A DNA stretch of 16,512 bases from an uncultured Clostridium sp. Lineage in GTDB: Bacteria > Bacillota > Clostridia > TANB77 > CAG-508. Position numbers and translations under genes: made by a program. The stretch spans positions 1 through 16,512 of the forward strand of contig CAMMMI010000037.1 of assembly GCA_946497905.1 (NCBI GenBank), read 5' to 3'. Under the pieces are notes generated by a model. The model had not been told where the DNA came from and did not search any database. It worked only from the letters and a program-made list of their open reading frames with translations. Of the stretch, positions 6,691 to 14,957 are shown piece after piece. Every line of letters starts with the position of its first letter. Position 1 is the stretch's first letter.

Positions 6691-7794
6691 AAAACATAGA
6701 TAAAAACAAAACACATCTGAATTATTCTATTAAATCTCCTCAATATAGTTATGAAAAAAATTTCGATATAATAAAAGAAAAATATAATCTTAAAGGACAA
6801 ATAAGAACCGCCAATAATATTGTTTGTGAATACATAATAACATCAGATAAAGAATTTTTTGAATCCATTGGAGAAAAAGAAACTAAAAGATATTTTGAAA
6901 CAGCCTATAAATTTGTATATGAATATAAAAACTTAGGAGAACAATATATCTGCCAATGTACATATGGATGAAGAAACACCTCATTTACATTTAATTTTCA
7001 TTCCTGTTGTTCATACTACTGATAAAAAAGGAAATGCAATTGATAAAGTCGCTTGTAGTGAATTTTGGAAAGAAAAAGATAGTTACTTTCAATTACAAAA
7101 TGCTTTTTATTCGTATATTACCCAAAATGACTTTAATTTAGAAAGAGGAAAATCATCTTCAAAAGAACATTTATCTGTAAAAGATTATAAAGAAATTACT
7201 AATTATGAAAAAACTAAAAAAACTTTAGAAGATATTAAAATTGAATTACCTAGTGTTCCTAATATTAAAGATTTTGGAAAATTAACAGTAAAAAGAGATG
7301 AAAAAATATAAAAAGAAATAATTGAACCAAAAGACCAACTTATTAAACAACTATATAATGATAATAAAAAATTGCATCTTGAACTAAAAAAACAAGTTAA
7401 TCTCGTTAATACGGCTGAAAAATTCGAAAACGAAAAACAAACAATTTTGCAAGAACAATCTAATTTGGATCAAAACTATATTGAATTAGAAAAGAGTTAT
7501 AATAAACAAACACAACAACTTAAAAATGATTATAATATTAAAGTTGAGGAATTAGAACAAAATTTTAATAAAAAATATAATGATTTATTGAAAGAAAATA
7601 TCTACTTAAACAAAATTATAAATAAATTTATAGAAACTCTTGAAAAATTTATACATTGGATTTGTAAAAAGTTTGCCATTAGTGAAGAAGATGCACTTAT
7701 TAGAGATTTTCAAAAAGAAACTAATACTTTTATTAATCCAGAAAAACAAATTAAATATGAATTAGAAAAAGAAACAGAAGAATTGTCTTTATAA
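6687..7794 (+). pseudogene. Decayed MobV (Mob/Pre) plasmid relaxase
   Basis: Joined across its lesions, the sequence reads as a Mob/Pre relaxase. An N-terminal part has NKNIDKNKTHLNYS and the SDKEFFES region. The metal-binding histidine motif HMDEETPHLHL (from about 6961) follows, and then a C-terminal coiled coil (about 7312-7770). MobV enzymes nick an origin of transfer to mobilise small plasmids and integrated elements. Three defects are visible: the first 25 or so residues are missing before 6687; a one-base loss near 6947-6953 moves the frame just before the histidine motif; and a TAA at 7309-7311 interrupts the same frame, which then continues in coiled coil to the TAA at 7792. The longest intact pieces are 115 and 140 codons. 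It marks the island as the relic of a mobilisable element. Confidence 0.8.
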
Positions 7795-7814
7795 TGCTTT
7801 CTTTCTGTTTCTTT
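7768..7814 (+). terminator. Possible terminator of the MobV relic
   Basis: AAAGAAACAGAA (7768-7779) can pair over 12 bp with TTCTGTTTCTTT (7803-7814), followed by a T-rich run. The stem overlaps the end of the coding frame and the loop is long, so confidence is low. Confidence 0.35.
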
Positions 7815-7899
7815 ATACTATTTTTTCTTTGCAATAACATTGTAAATATACTAATAATTCTTTTTAATAAAATTGATTAACAGCCAATTATCTAGATTT

Positions 7900-7940
7900 C
7901 AAAAAATAGAAGAAAGATGGAAAAATCACCACCCTCTTCT
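7900..7940 (-). terminator. Terminator of the four-gene operon
   Basis: On the minus strand AGAAGAGGGTGG (7940-7929) pairs, with one bulge, with CCATCTTTCTTCT (7920-7908), followed by ATTTTTTG. It lies about 37 bases after the acetyltransferase stop codon. Confidence 0.6.
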
Positions 7941-7976
7941 TGTTTTCATTCAATGCATCTCTTTATATACATTTTC

Positions 7977-8540
7977 TTACTTAGAATACTCATCCTTTAA
8001 AATAGAATAATATTTTACATCTATAAATTTGTTTTTTAGAAATTCTTTCTTCCTTAGAGTCCCCTCATATTTAAGTCCATTTTTTTGCATTACCCTTTCA
8101 GAAGCTACATTCATTGAATCAAGTCTTGTTTCAATTCTTACTAAATTCATTTCATCAAATCCAAACTTAACTATTTCCTTCAAAACTTCTGTCATTATTC
8201 CTTTATTCCAATACTTTTTGTTAAGTACATAACCAATTTCAGCAGAAAAATTTTTTTCATCATATTGTACAAAATCAATGCTTCCAATCAGCTTAGAATT
8301 TTCTCTCCATTCAATTCCCCATGGTGCAATTTCACTTTTAGAATACTTTAGTAATATATTCTCAATATAATCTGCGGCCATATCTATACTTTTATATGTA
8401 TCCCACGACAAGAATTTTGTAACCTCATCATCACTTGCATATTCATATAAATCATCAATATCATTTTTAGTAAATTTTCTAAGAATGCATCTTTTGGTTT
8501 CTATTCTTGGCAAATTAAAAATATTTTCTTGTTTTAACAT
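7977..8540 (-). CDS. GNAT N-acetyltransferase, RimJ/RimL-like
   Basis: A predicted acetyl-CoA-dependent N-acetyltransferase of 187 residues, typical for the Acetyltransf_3 group. It opens with IETKRCILRKFTKNDIDDLYEY (about residues 11-32), has the central IGSIDF strand, and the acetyl-CoA-binding EIGYVLNKKYWNKGIMTEVLKEIV near 105-128 in place of the usual R/Q-x-x-G-x-G/A loop. NVASERVMQKNGLKYEGTLR lies near 148-167. The ATG at 8540 gives a natural N-terminus; the frame stays open upstream into the radical SAM gene, but that would add 27 hydrophobic residues foreign to the family. GAGG lies very close to this ATG, so translation may depend on coupling to the preceding gene, whose stop is 31 bases away. 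As the last gene of the operon it may acetylate the pathway product or give self-protection; ribosomal protein or antibiotic targets are also possible. Confidence 0.85.
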   Translation of the reverse strand: MLKQENIFNLPRIETKRCILRKFTKNDIDDLYEYASDDEVTKFLSWDTYKSIDMAADYIENILLKYSKSEIAPWGIEWRENSKLIGSIDFVQYDEKNFSAEIGYVLNKKYWNKGIMTEVLKEIVKFGFDEMNLVRIETRLDSMNVASERVMQKNGLKYEGTLRKKEFLKNKFIDVKYYSILKDEYSK

Positions 8541-8571
8541 ATCCTCACAACCTATCTTTTCATATATATTA

Positions 8572-9597
8572 CTAATTAAATAGATAATCTTTAATATGAT
8601 TTTCCACATTCGTATGTTCAATTAATTTTTGTAGAGTTGGTTTTTCTCCAATCATGTCTATACCATTAAATATCGTATCTGTGTAAAATTCTCCTATAGA
8701 ATTTGCAAAAATAACTCCTTTTGCACGAAAATCAACTTGATTTCTATAAACTCTTATTAACATTTCCTTTTCTAATTCTTGGTTTAATTCTTTTTCAAGT
8801 TTTTCTAGTTCTTCATCAGAAACCTTTATTTCGTCAAAGAAATCCTTACATTTTTCTGAATAATTCACAGGATAAAGTTGCCATTTTTCTATTTTATATT
8901 TACGCAAATATCTTCCTATTTCAATTATCGAATCATAGTTTATTTTTGTAACTACCGTATGTACACTAACTCTAACATTATTTTGTTTAAGTAATTCAAT
9001 GTTTCTTTTTATTTTATTGACTTGATTTTCATCGTAAGGTCTAACTTTATTTGAAATATCATTATCCATACTATCTATTGTTATTCTAACTGTAGTGTTA
9101 CTATTTTTTATCTTATCAATATATTTTTCTAAATTAGAAATTGTTCCATTTGTATCTATAACAATAGCACATTTACCATCTAATATATCAATTATAGAAC
9201 CAATTTCAGGGCATAGCATTGGTTCTCCTCCAGTTAACCCTACTGTTAGTGGTGATAATGTCAACATATGTTTTGCTGTTTCTTTTAAAAGTTCTCCATT
9301 TAATTTTGCAGGATTCATTTTATTATTAGCACAACAATAAATACAATCTAAATTACATACGTCTGAGACCAACCAATTTATTCTAAATGGATATTTAACT
9401 TTTACATTTGATGAAATTGCATTTTTATTTTCTTCTAAAAATTTTTTAAATTTGTTTTTTTCTAATTTTTCATTTTTTGAAAAATATTCTTTTAATTCAA
9501 CTCCTTCATAAAATTTATAAATATTCTTTACTATATCATAAACTGTTATACCATTTAATTCATCTCTTATAAATAATTCTTTATCAATATTATACAT
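8572..9597 (-). CDS. Radical SAM enzyme of a putative biosynthetic operon
   Basis: A protein of 341 residues. CNLDCIYC (Cys 81, 85 and 88) is the CxxxCxxC 4Fe-4S motif that binds SAM, and LTGGEPML (about 121-128) is the SAM-contacting GGEP motif. VIDTNGT follows on the next strand. A 70-residue N-terminal segment (LFIRDELNGITVYDI) resembles the lead-in of peptide-modifying radical SAM proteins. The C-terminal part keeps a SPASM-like stretch (ANSIGEFYTDTIF) but has no cysteine cluster, so no auxiliary Fe-S site is visible. AAAGGAAG precedes the ATG. It is 15 bases downstream of the nucleotidyltransferase-aminotransferase gene and clearly co-transcribed. The substrate is unknown: a free amino acid derivative or a peptide are both possible. 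No precursor-peptide gene is apparent in the operon. Confidence 0.88.
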   Translation of the reverse strand: MYNIDKELFIRDELNGITVYDIVKNIYKFYEGVELKEYFSKNEKLEKNKFKKFLEENKNAISSNVKVKYPFRINWLVSDVCNLDCIYCCANNKMNPAKLNGELLKETAKHMLTLSPLTVGLTGGEPMLCPEIGSIIDILDGKCAIVIDTNGTISNLEKYIDKIKNSNTTVRITIDSMDNDISNKVRPYDENQVNKIKRNIELLKQNNVRVSVHTVVTKINYDSIIEIGRYLRKYKIEKWQLYPVNYSEKCKDFFDEIKVSDEELEKLEKELNQELEKEMLIRVYRNQVDFRAKGVIFANSIGEFYTDTIFNGIDMIGEKPTLQKLIEHTNVENHIKDYLFN

Positions 9598-9612
9598 ATA
9601 TATTCTTCCTTT

Positions 9613-11274
9613 CTATTTTATTTTATTTTTCATATACAAATTAATATATTTAATCAACTTACTAAACTCGTTTCTTTTTCCTGCTGATACTCTTATACAT
9701 TCTCCTAAAAAATTAGGATATGATTTTTTTATATTTCTAATTATAATCCCTTTTGTTTGAAGATACTCCGTTAAATCATTAACATCAATTGAATCTTCAA
9801 ATCTTATTAAAATAAATCCTGTATTTACATTTATTATTTCTGTCATATATTTTGAATTTAAATTTGAAATAAGATATGTAAAATTTTTCTGAATTTTATT
9901 TATTAATTTTATATCATTAAATCTATTAAAATAATTTATCATAAACAATTCAGAAAATATGTTAATGGAAAACAATATTCTAATTTTGTTAATTTCTTTT
10001 GCATTAACTTCGTTTGTAATAATAAAACCACATCTTAAACCTGGCACTCCAAAAAATTTGGATACTGATGTAATAACTGACAAATTAATATTATTTATGG
10101 TTTCATTAATTAATGTTCTTTCATGATAGTCTGCATTAAATACAAGTTCAGTTTCATCTATTACAAAATGACAATTTTGATTTTTTCTTATAATATTCAA
10201 CAATTTTTCTCTATTTAGAGTATCTAATGTAGGATTATTAGGATTGCATAAAAATATCATATCTACATTTTTACTTAATTCATCAATCTTGTTATATTCA
10301 TAATATCTGTTATCTTTCAACGGAATTTTTATAATGTCACAATTATTTCTTTTACATGCACTTTCATATCCCCAAAATGTTGGAGTAAAAATTCCAACTT
10401 TCTTTATATTAGGTATTCTTAATAAATAGTCAAATGCTTCTGTAGAACCATTAGTAACAATTGTCGTTTCTATTGGGACACTCAATTTATCTGATATTAC
10501 TCTATTTACCTTATTTGATGTTGCAGTTGGATAAGTTTTTAATAATTTTACATTGGAGGCCAATTTCAATCTCATTTGTTTATTTGGTAAATATGGATTT
10601 AAATTATTGCATAAAATTATTGTTTTTCTTTTCTTTTTATATCTATTTAATGCCTTCTTTATTTGTTTTATTAAATACTTTTCCTTTTCAATACTATTGC
10701 TTTTATATCCCAAGAACATTTCGCCTTCATTTCCAGTATTAGCATCACAATAAAGATTTTTTAATATGTTTTCTGGTGATAAATCATTCAAACTTGCATA
10801 TTCAACAATTGTATTGAGTATAAGATCCCAAGCCTTTTTTTCATATTTCTTAATAATTTTTTTACAATTAATTGATATATGTTTTGTTGTAAGTATATTT
10901 AATATTAGTCTCTTCTTCATTTCTTCTGATGAGAGAAATTCTTCTGTTTTCACAATTGGATTTATTGAAACTATACCTTTATTTACAAAAGGATTGTCAA
11001 TAATTGCATTTTTTATATCTTGATATGATAATATTAATTTGCTTTCGTATGGTACTTCATGATCAATTTTTAAATTATTTTCATAATGAAACTCTATAAC
11101 TTTTTTAGTTATTTCTTCTTTATCTTTGGCACAAATATTATCACCAATAATGCATACATCCAAATCATTTTGATTAGTATCTAAAATATTTGAACCATAT
11201 ATTATTATTCCAAAATCCAATTTTGGAAATTCATTATACATTTCAGTCTTAAATTTTAAGCATAAACTATTCAC
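9613..11274 (-). CDS. Nucleotidyltransferase-aminotransferase fusion
   Basis: A two-domain protein of 553 residues. The N-terminus (about 15-110) is a DNA-polymerase-beta-type nucleotidyltransferase: GS at 27-28, then DLD with the two metal-binding aspartates near 37 and 39, and a third acid near 71 (KIDHEV). A helical linker runs to about 215. The rest is a fold-type I aminotransferase most like histidinol-phosphate aminotransferase or L-threonine-phosphate decarboxylase. TNGSTEAF (about 274-281) holds the cofactor phosphate and NPNNPT is near 344-349. Asp373 contacts the PLP ring, Lys406 in SVSKFFG forms the Schiff base, and Arg528 in IRVSAG binds the substrate carboxylate. The start is GTG with GGAGG seven bases upstream. 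Fusions of cytidylyltransferase with aminotransferase are known, but with a different nucleotidyltransferase fold. A product that is aminated or decarboxylated and then nucleotidylated is an inference. Confidence 0.85.
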   Translation of the reverse strand: MNSLCLKFKTEMYNEFPKLDFGIIIYGSNILDTNQNDLDVCIIGDNICAKDKEEITKKVIEFHYENNLKIDHEVPYESKLILSYQDIKNAIIDNPFVNKGIVSINPIVKTEEFLSSEEMKKRLILNILTTKHISINCKKIIKKYEKKAWDLILNTIVEYASLNDLSPENILKNLYCDANTGNEGEMFLGYKSNSIEKEKYLIKQIKKALNRYKKKRKTIILCNNLNPYLPNKQMRLKLASNVKLLKTYPTATSNKVNRVISDKLSVPIETTIVTNGSTEAFDYLLRIPNIKKVGIFTPTFWGYESACKRNNCDIIKIPLKDNRYYEYNKIDELSKNVDMIFLCNPNNPTLDTLNREKLLNIIRKNQNCHFVIDETELVFNADYHERTLINETINNINLSVITSVSKFFGVPGLRCGFIITNEVNAKEINKIRILFSINIFSELFMINYFNRFNDIKLINKIQKNFTYLISNLNSKYMTEIINVNTGFILIRFEDSIDVNDLTEYLQTKGIIIRNIKKSYPNFLGECIRVSAGKRNEFSKLIKYINLYMKNKIK

Positions 11275-11288
11275 ATTATTTCCTCCAT

Positions 11289-12779
11289 CTATTTCATTTT
11301 ATTTACAATTTCTTCTGCTTTTTTTCTGACATATGAAAGCATTTTTGTTATATCATTTTTCTGTATATTATCATTTCCTGACATATACCTTAATGGATAA
11401 ACAATTGTATCTTTTTTCAAAATCCCTAAATTATCAGGTATTGAAAATTGATGTAAATAATATATTTTTTCATTGTCCATAACTTCTTTTATCTGTTTGT
11501 TTATACTATTTAGTTCGTCAATACTGTATTTAATATTGTTTTTATTACCAACATACATAAATACAACTGAATTTATATTAATATCATTTAACAAAACAAA
11601 ATCATTTGATTTGTTTATTTCATCTCCTAAAAAAATCGCCATTTCATGTCTTCGTTCTATTATATTTCCTATTTCTTTTACACCTAAATTTTTCAATACA
11701 AACCATGCTTTTAGAGATATCCAACTTTTCGAACCTATAAATGGTGTAACTTGTCCAAATGCATATGGTTCTTGCATTATTAAATCAGATGTTGATGATA
11801 TCATTTTTATCTTTTCTGGTTCTTTTATTAATAATGCACTCAATGTATAGGGTATCATTAATACTTTATGAGGATCTGTTGAAATACTATCAAATAAGTC
11901 TAATCCTTTTATTTTATTTTTTAATTTTTCACTAAAAGCAAGTGAAAATCCATGACAAGCATCAGCATGTAACCAGATATTTTTATCTTCACTTTTAACT
12001 ATTTCATAAACTTCTTGTAAATTTTCAATCGACATCGTTCTGCTGTCGCCTACATAGGCAACAACACACATTATTTTTCCCTTATTCTCCTTTATTACTT
12101 TTCTTAATTCTTCTAAGTCATATTTGAAATTATTTGTTGGTACTTCTATAATATTATCTCCACATCCTATCCACATACAACTACTTCTGATACTATAGTG
12201 CCCTATTCCCTTTGGAATGATTACCTTATATTCATTTGGATTTGCTACCCCTCTGCTCATTGTATTTTTTCTGTGGTTTTCTCTTGCTAAAAGCATTGCT
12301 GTTGCATTACTTCCAGTACCTCCATATGTAATAATTCCCCCAACATCATATATGCTTTTTATCTGCTTAATATTATAGCCTATTACTTCCCTTAGCCATT
12401 TAATTACAGCTATCTCCATAAATGTTGCAATAGGAGCACAAAAACTTGAATTTATTAAGTTTTGTTGAAGTAGATCAGTAAAAATTGCACCACTTAATCC
12501 TGCAATTGAATTTCCTGCATCAGGAAATCCCATAAAATTAGTTGTAGAAAAATTTGAACAATATGGTAAAATCTCTTCTTTGAATTTTTCTACTAACTTA
12601 TCAAGTTCAACTCCTTCTATTGGTGTTTCTAAAATTTCTTGTATTTTTCCTTCTGTAAATTTATTTTGAGCAAAATTTTCTTGACATTTAAAATCTATCC
12701 CTATATCTATTACTTTTTTTAGTTCTTCCTTTACTTCATTTTTGTTTTCATTATTTAATACATTATTCACTTCAAACAC
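11289..12779 (-). CDS. Group II PLP-dependent amino acid decarboxylase
   Basis: A PLP enzyme of 496 residues from the family of aromatic-amino-acid, histidine (PLP-type) and glutamate decarboxylases. YGGTGSNATAMLLAREN (about 152-168) binds the cofactor phosphate. GHYSIRSS carries the ring-stacking His194, HADA carries Asp273, and STDPHK carries the Schiff-base Lys305. STTNFMGFPDAGNS near 78-91 is the usual substrate-loop region. The start is GTG with AAAGAAAGG just before it. It leads a four-gene minus-strand operon: the aminotransferase fusion starts 14 bases after its stop. It would convert an amino acid to an amine, or catalyse a related alpha-carbon reaction such as oxidative deamination. 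The substrate (Tyr, Trp, Glu, Asp or a modified amino acid) cannot be read from the sequence. Confidence 0.9.
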   Translation of the reverse strand: MFEVNNVLNNENKNEVKEELKKVIDIGIDFKCQENFAQNKFTEGKIQEILETPIEGVELDKLVEKFKEEILPYCSNFSTTNFMGFPDAGNSIAGLSGAIFTDLLQQNLINSSFCAPIATFMEIAVIKWLREVIGYNIKQIKSIYDVGGIITYGGTGSNATAMLLARENHRKNTMSRGVANPNEYKVIIPKGIGHYSIRSSCMWIGCGDNIIEVPTNNFKYDLEELRKVIKENKGKIMCVVAYVGDSRTMSIENLQEVYEIVKSEDKNIWLHADACHGFSLAFSEKLKNKIKGLDLFDSISTDPHKVLMIPYTLSALLIKEPEKIKMISSTSDLIMQEPYAFGQVTPFIGSKSWISLKAWFVLKNLGVKEIGNIIERRHEMAIFLGDEINKSNDFVLLNDININSVVFMYVGNKNNIKYSIDELNSINKQIKEVMDNEKIYYLHQFSIPDNLGILKKDTIVYPLRYMSGNDNIQKNDITKMLSYVRKKAEEIVNKMK

Positions 12780-12805
12780 AACCTTTCTTTTTCAGGTATA
12801 TAAAT

Positions 12806-12845
12806 AAAAGCAAAATCAGTCTTTAACTTATACTGTTTTGCTTTT
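12806..12845 (-). terminator. Terminator after the methionyl-tRNA synthetase gene
   Basis: Starting five bases past the metG stop, AAAAGCAAAACAGT (12845-12832, minus strand) pairs with ACTGATTTTGCTTTT (12820-12806) with one bulged base, followed by ATTTATAT. It separates metG from the decarboxylase operon. Some read-through is possible because no strong promoter is seen for the decarboxylase. Confidence 0.65.
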
Positions 12846-12849
12846 ATTA

Positions 12850-14493
12850 TTATCTATTTTTATTAATATCAATTCTCTCGAAAAGTATTTCTATATTGTC
12901 AAGAGATATTTTCTCTTTTATTTGCATTTGTTTCCATGATGGTTTTTCAATTTTTAAATATTCTCTTAATTTACTAGATGTTTGTGGCATTATTGGTTCA
13001 ATCAAATTAGATAAATTAGCAATTACATTAGTACAAGTATAAATAGTATTGTTAAATTCTTCTATATTCTCTTTCTTCTGTATCCACGGTTTTCTTTCAT
13101 CATAATACTTATTTCCTATCTCAATCAACTCAACTATTTTACTACATGCTTTCTTAAATTCTAGATTTTCTATATATACAGAAACCACTTTATAAGTTTC
13201 ATTAATTTTTTCAATCATTTGTGTATCCATAATTCCTAAAGGAATTTCCTCTAAACCTTTAAATCTTAAAGTTCTATTTACAAAATTCCCAAATTTATTA
13301 ACCATATCAGAATTATGGACACTAATATAATTTTCCACCGTAAAATCTACATCTTTATTTTCTGGTCCATGAGCTATCATATAGTATCTTAGAGAATCTA
13401 CATTATATTCTCCTATCATTTGTTGTATTGTTATCCCATTACCTTTACTTTTTGATATTTTTTCAGAGTTTATATTTAAGTATTGTGTTGCAACCATCAC
13501 ATCTGGTAAATGATAATTTTCTTCCATGGCCATCAATAAGGCCGGTAAAATTATGGTATGGAACGTTATATTATCTTTTCCATGACACATATACATTTTA
13601 ATATTATAATCTTCTTTCCAAAAATCTTCCCAATTTAATCCTTTTTCTTCACAAATTTTTTGTGTCGCAGTAACATACCCTAATACTGCTTCAATCCATA
13701 CATACATTTTTTTATCTTCAAAACCTTCAATCGGAATATCAACTCCCCAAGACAAATCTCTTGTTACTGCTCTATCTTTCAATCCTTCTTTTAAATATTT
13801 TTCAGTTTCATTTACTGATGCAATTCTCCAATTTTTTTGTTTTTCTTTGACATACTGTTCTATCTGATTTTGAAATTTTGACAATGATATATATAAATGG
13901 ATATTTTCTTTTGGTATTGTTTTATTTCCACATTCTCTACAAGTTGCTCCAATTAAATCCTCTTCATTAGGAACATATCCACAATCACATTGATCTCCTT
14001 TTGTAACTAAACCACAATTAGGACAAATTAATTCCAATTCTCTATCAGCTTCAAATTTACCACAATGTTCACAATATGGTTGTAAGTTCTTTTTAGGATA
14101 AATATATTTATTTTTGTACATTTTTAAAAACATTTCTTCAACATGTTTTTTATGATATTCATCACAAGTTTTTGTATATAAATCATAAGAAAAATCCATT
14201 TTTTCAAAAATATCTTTAAATTCATTATGATACTTTTCTGCAATACCTTTTGGCTCTATGCTCTCACGTTTAGCTCTTTCCGTAATAGGCGTTCCATGGC
14301 AATCAGTCCCAGAAACATATAAAACATTATCTCCTAATAACTCATGATATCTTTTTAAAAAATCTCCAGAAATTAATGCTGCTAAATGTCCTAAATGTAA
14401 AGAACTATTTGCATAAGGCCAAGCCCCACCAATTAATACGTTTCTTCTATTTTTTGTTTCACTTTCTTTAAAGCAACCTACCTCATTATCCAA
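12850..14493 (-). CDS. metG: Methionyl-tRNA synthetase, accessory (double zinc knuckle) type
   Basis: A class I synthetase that charges tRNA-Met. GGAWPYANSSLHLGH (about 22-36) holds the HIGH motif, VSGTDCHGTPI is near 60-70, and KISKS (345-349) is the KMSKS loop. Eight cysteines, in pairs at about 141/144, 157/160, 169/171 and 185/188, form two zinc knuckles. The helical anticodon domain follows. At 547 residues it ends without the C-terminal EMAP/Trbp111-like domain of standard Firmicute enzymes (about 650 residues), and its N-terminus resembles the archaeal/E. coli-like branch that includes inhibitor-tolerant second enzymes (MetRS2) in some Gram-positive species. The start is TTG with AGGAGG eight bases upstream, and TTGACA-N17-TATTAT drives it. 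No T-box leader fits in the short 5' region. An XRE gene with a long inverted repeat lies divergently. Whether it is the only MetRS of the cell is unknown. Confidence 0.92.
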   Translation of the reverse strand: MDNEVGCFKESETKNRRNVLIGGAWPYANSSLHLGHLAALISGDFLKRYHELLGDNVLYVSGTDCHGTPITERAKRESIEPKGIAEKYHNEFKDIFEKMDFSYDLYTKTCDEYHKKHVEEMFLKMYKNKYIYPKKNLQPYCEHCGKFEADRELELICPNCGLVTKGDQCDCGYVPNEEDLIGATCRECGNKTIPKENIHLYISLSKFQNQIEQYVKEKQKNWRIASVNETEKYLKEGLKDRAVTRDLSWGVDIPIEGFEDKKMYVWIEAVLGYVTATQKICEEKGLNWEDFWKEDYNIKMYMCHGKDNITFHTIILPALLMAMEENYHLPDVMVATQYLNINSEKISKSKGNGITIQQMIGEYNVDSLRYYMIAHGPENKDVDFTVENYISVHNSDMVNKFGNFVNRTLRFKGLEEIPLGIMDTQMIEKINETYKVVSVYIENLEFKKACSKIVELIEIGNKYYDERKPWIQKKENIEEFNNTIYTCTNVIANLSNLIEPIMPQTSSKLREYLKIEKPSWKQMQIKEKISLDNIEILFERIDINKNR

Positions 14494-14521
14494 TTAAAGT
14501 ACCTCCTATTTAAATACATTC

Positions 14522-14550
14522 ATAATATCATATATGGAATAATTTGTCAA
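14522..14550 (-). promoter_or_regulatory. Sigma-A promoter of metG
   Basis: On the minus strand TTGACA (14550-14545), a 17-base spacer and TATTAT (14527-14522). The minus-35 box lies 16 bases from the inner end of a 22-bp inverted repeat arm, so a bound regulator could touch this promoter. Confidence 0.75.
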
Positions 14551-14566
14551 TATATTTTTATTTAAT

Positions 14567-14636
14567 TTATTCGCTTTATTAGAGATATATGTATAAAAAA
14601 ATAATAGTAGAATAATATCTATAATAAAGCGAATAA
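14567..14636. repeat. Long inverted repeat, probable XRE operator pair
   Basis: Two 22-bp arms (14567-14588 and 14615-14636) are reverse complements with a single mismatch, separated by 26 bases. Each arm starts TTATTCGCTTTATTA at its outer end and continues into AGATAT. The repeat fills the space between the divergent metG promoter and the XRE start codon. Fifteen bases of one arm recur at 15292-15306, which favours a protein-binding site over a mere RNA hairpin. Confidence 0.65.
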
Positions 14637-14645
14637 GGTGAGAAT

Positions 14646-14894
14646 ATGAAAATTAATAAATATAATAACTTTAAAAATATATCTGGCTCTGTTTTAAGAG
14701 AATTGAGATTAAAAGCCAACTTATCTCAACAAGATTTAGCAGAAAAATTGCAATTATTAGGTGTTGAACTAACTTCTAAAGAAATTTCAAAAATAGAAAA
14801 TGATAATAGATTAGTTCAAGACTTTGAATTGTTTGCATTTGCTAAAATCTTTAATGTATCAGCAGATGTATTTAATGAAAAAATTGATAAATAA
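14646..14894 (+). CDS. Small XRE-family transcriptional regulator
   Basis: A helix-turn-helix protein of 82 residues, essentially one DNA-binding domain. LRELRLKANLSQQDLAEKL (about 17-35) gives the first helices, and VELTSKEISKIENDNRLV (about 39-56) is the recognition region. No ligand or peptidase domain is attached. AAGGTGAG precedes the ATG. It is divergent from metG and lies directly downstream of a 22-bp inverted repeat, so autoregulation and control of metG are likely. The shared operator upstream of the 15169-15255 ORF pair suggests a wider set of targets. A terminator overlaps its stop codon, so it is a single-gene unit. Confidence 0.85.
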   Translation: MKINKYNNFKNISGSVLRELRLKANLSQQDLAEKLQLLGVELTSKEISKIENDNRLVQDFELFAFAKIFNVSADVFNEKIDK

Positions 14895-14930
14895 TAGTAA
14901 ATTAAATATTATTTGCTATTATCTTTTTTT
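14892..14930 (+). terminator. Terminator of the first XRE gene
   Basis: TAATAGTAAAT (14892-14902) pairs with ATTTGCTATTA (14911-14921) over 11 bp with one G-U pair, then TCTTTTTTT. The stem begins with the stop codon of the gene. Confidence 0.7.
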
Positions 14931-14957
14931 ATACTTTCTAGTATTATTCGTATTCCA

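Noticed and set aside
14567..14636. Miniature inverted-repeat transposable element
   Set aside because: The inverted arms have no flanking target duplication that I can see, and part of the arm recurs inside another promoter, which fits an operator better.
14500..14640. T-box or other riboswitch controlling metG
   Set aside because: The leader from the predicted start to the TTG codon is only about 20 bases, far too short for a T-box.
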